Below are positions 43,549 through 43,624 of a stretch of 43,624 nt of DNA, piece after piece. The stretch covers positions 1 through 43,624 of the forward strand of contig JANQLU010000007.1 of NCBI GenBank assembly GCA_028280445.1, given 5' to 3'. Numbering within the stretch: position 1 is the stretch's first letter; each line of letters begins with the position of its first letter. The translations under genes and the position numbers were made by a program. Source of the DNA: Pirellulaceae bacterium (lineage in GTDB: Bacteria; Planctomycetota; Planctomycetia; Pirellulales; Pirellulaceae). Below the pieces are notes generated by a model that made no database searches, was not told the DNA's origin, and saw only the letters and a program-made list of their open reading frames with translations.

Positions 43549-43624
43549 TGTCACGAACGTTAAATACTGTCCCACCAGGAGGGGATTCTTCCTTTCTTAC
43601 CTATTTTGTCGTGACAAAAAAGCT

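Overview
The window looks like a chromosomal segment of a planctomycete, most likely a Pirellulales-type marine member. The assignment rests on gene content: two DUF1559 proteins with a type IV pilin-like N-terminus, three PEP-CTERM (exosortase-sorted) secreted proteins plus a decayed fourth, ECF sigma factors next to a transmembrane Ser/Thr kinase, a PQQ-type beta-propeller, a BlaI/M56 pair, a membrane-bound spermidine synthase-like protein, and many short palindromic repeats. No rRNA, tRNA or CRISPR array was recognised.

Layout. 1-6.9 kb: a small hypothetical, a frameshifted PQQ-propeller gene, a TPR lipoprotein, an exported dual-specificity phosphatase that appears fused to a cytochrome c'-like domain, a DUF1559 protein and a GNAT acetyltransferase. 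6.9-14.9 kb: two class C beta-lactamase-like serine hydrolases, an ECF sigma factor with a co-transcribed membrane partner, a TetR regulator, a small secreted protein and a PEP-CTERM protein. 15.2-21.6 kb: an IS110 transposase remnant, a BlaI/M56 operon behind two TACA/TGTA dyads, an ArsR-SRPBCC-membrane protein operon behind a perfect 18-bp dyad, an IS5-like remnant and a PEP-CTERM remnant. 21.67-25.29 kb: a 3.5-kb accessory island between 104-bp direct repeats, carrying a SIR2-domain gene (probable NADase defence effector) and a divergent two-TM/CBS-domain gene. The repeat is the 3' end of the neighbouring alpha/beta-hydrolase gene. 25.2-34.3 kb: that hydrolase, a nucleoside hydrolase-like protein, a nitrilase-family amidohydrolase, a secreted hypothetical, a Cys/His-rich small protein, a second DUF1559 protein and a fused membrane/spermidine synthase-like protein. 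34.5-43.6 kb: ECF sigma factor, zinc-finger/kinase/TPR protein, lipoprotein, PEP-CTERM trypsin-like protease, a large secreted glycosidase-like protein and another PEP-CTERM protein.

Most single genes are ordinary for the phylum. The points that stand out are the direct-repeat-bounded SIR2 island, the phosphatase-cytochrome fusion, and a nested family of mobile palindromes: a 68-114 bp element with 14-bp inverted ends carrying a smaller REP-like palindrome. One copy of another REP family sits in frame inside a serine hydrolase gene. All calls come from reading the sequence; no searches or structure predictions were run.
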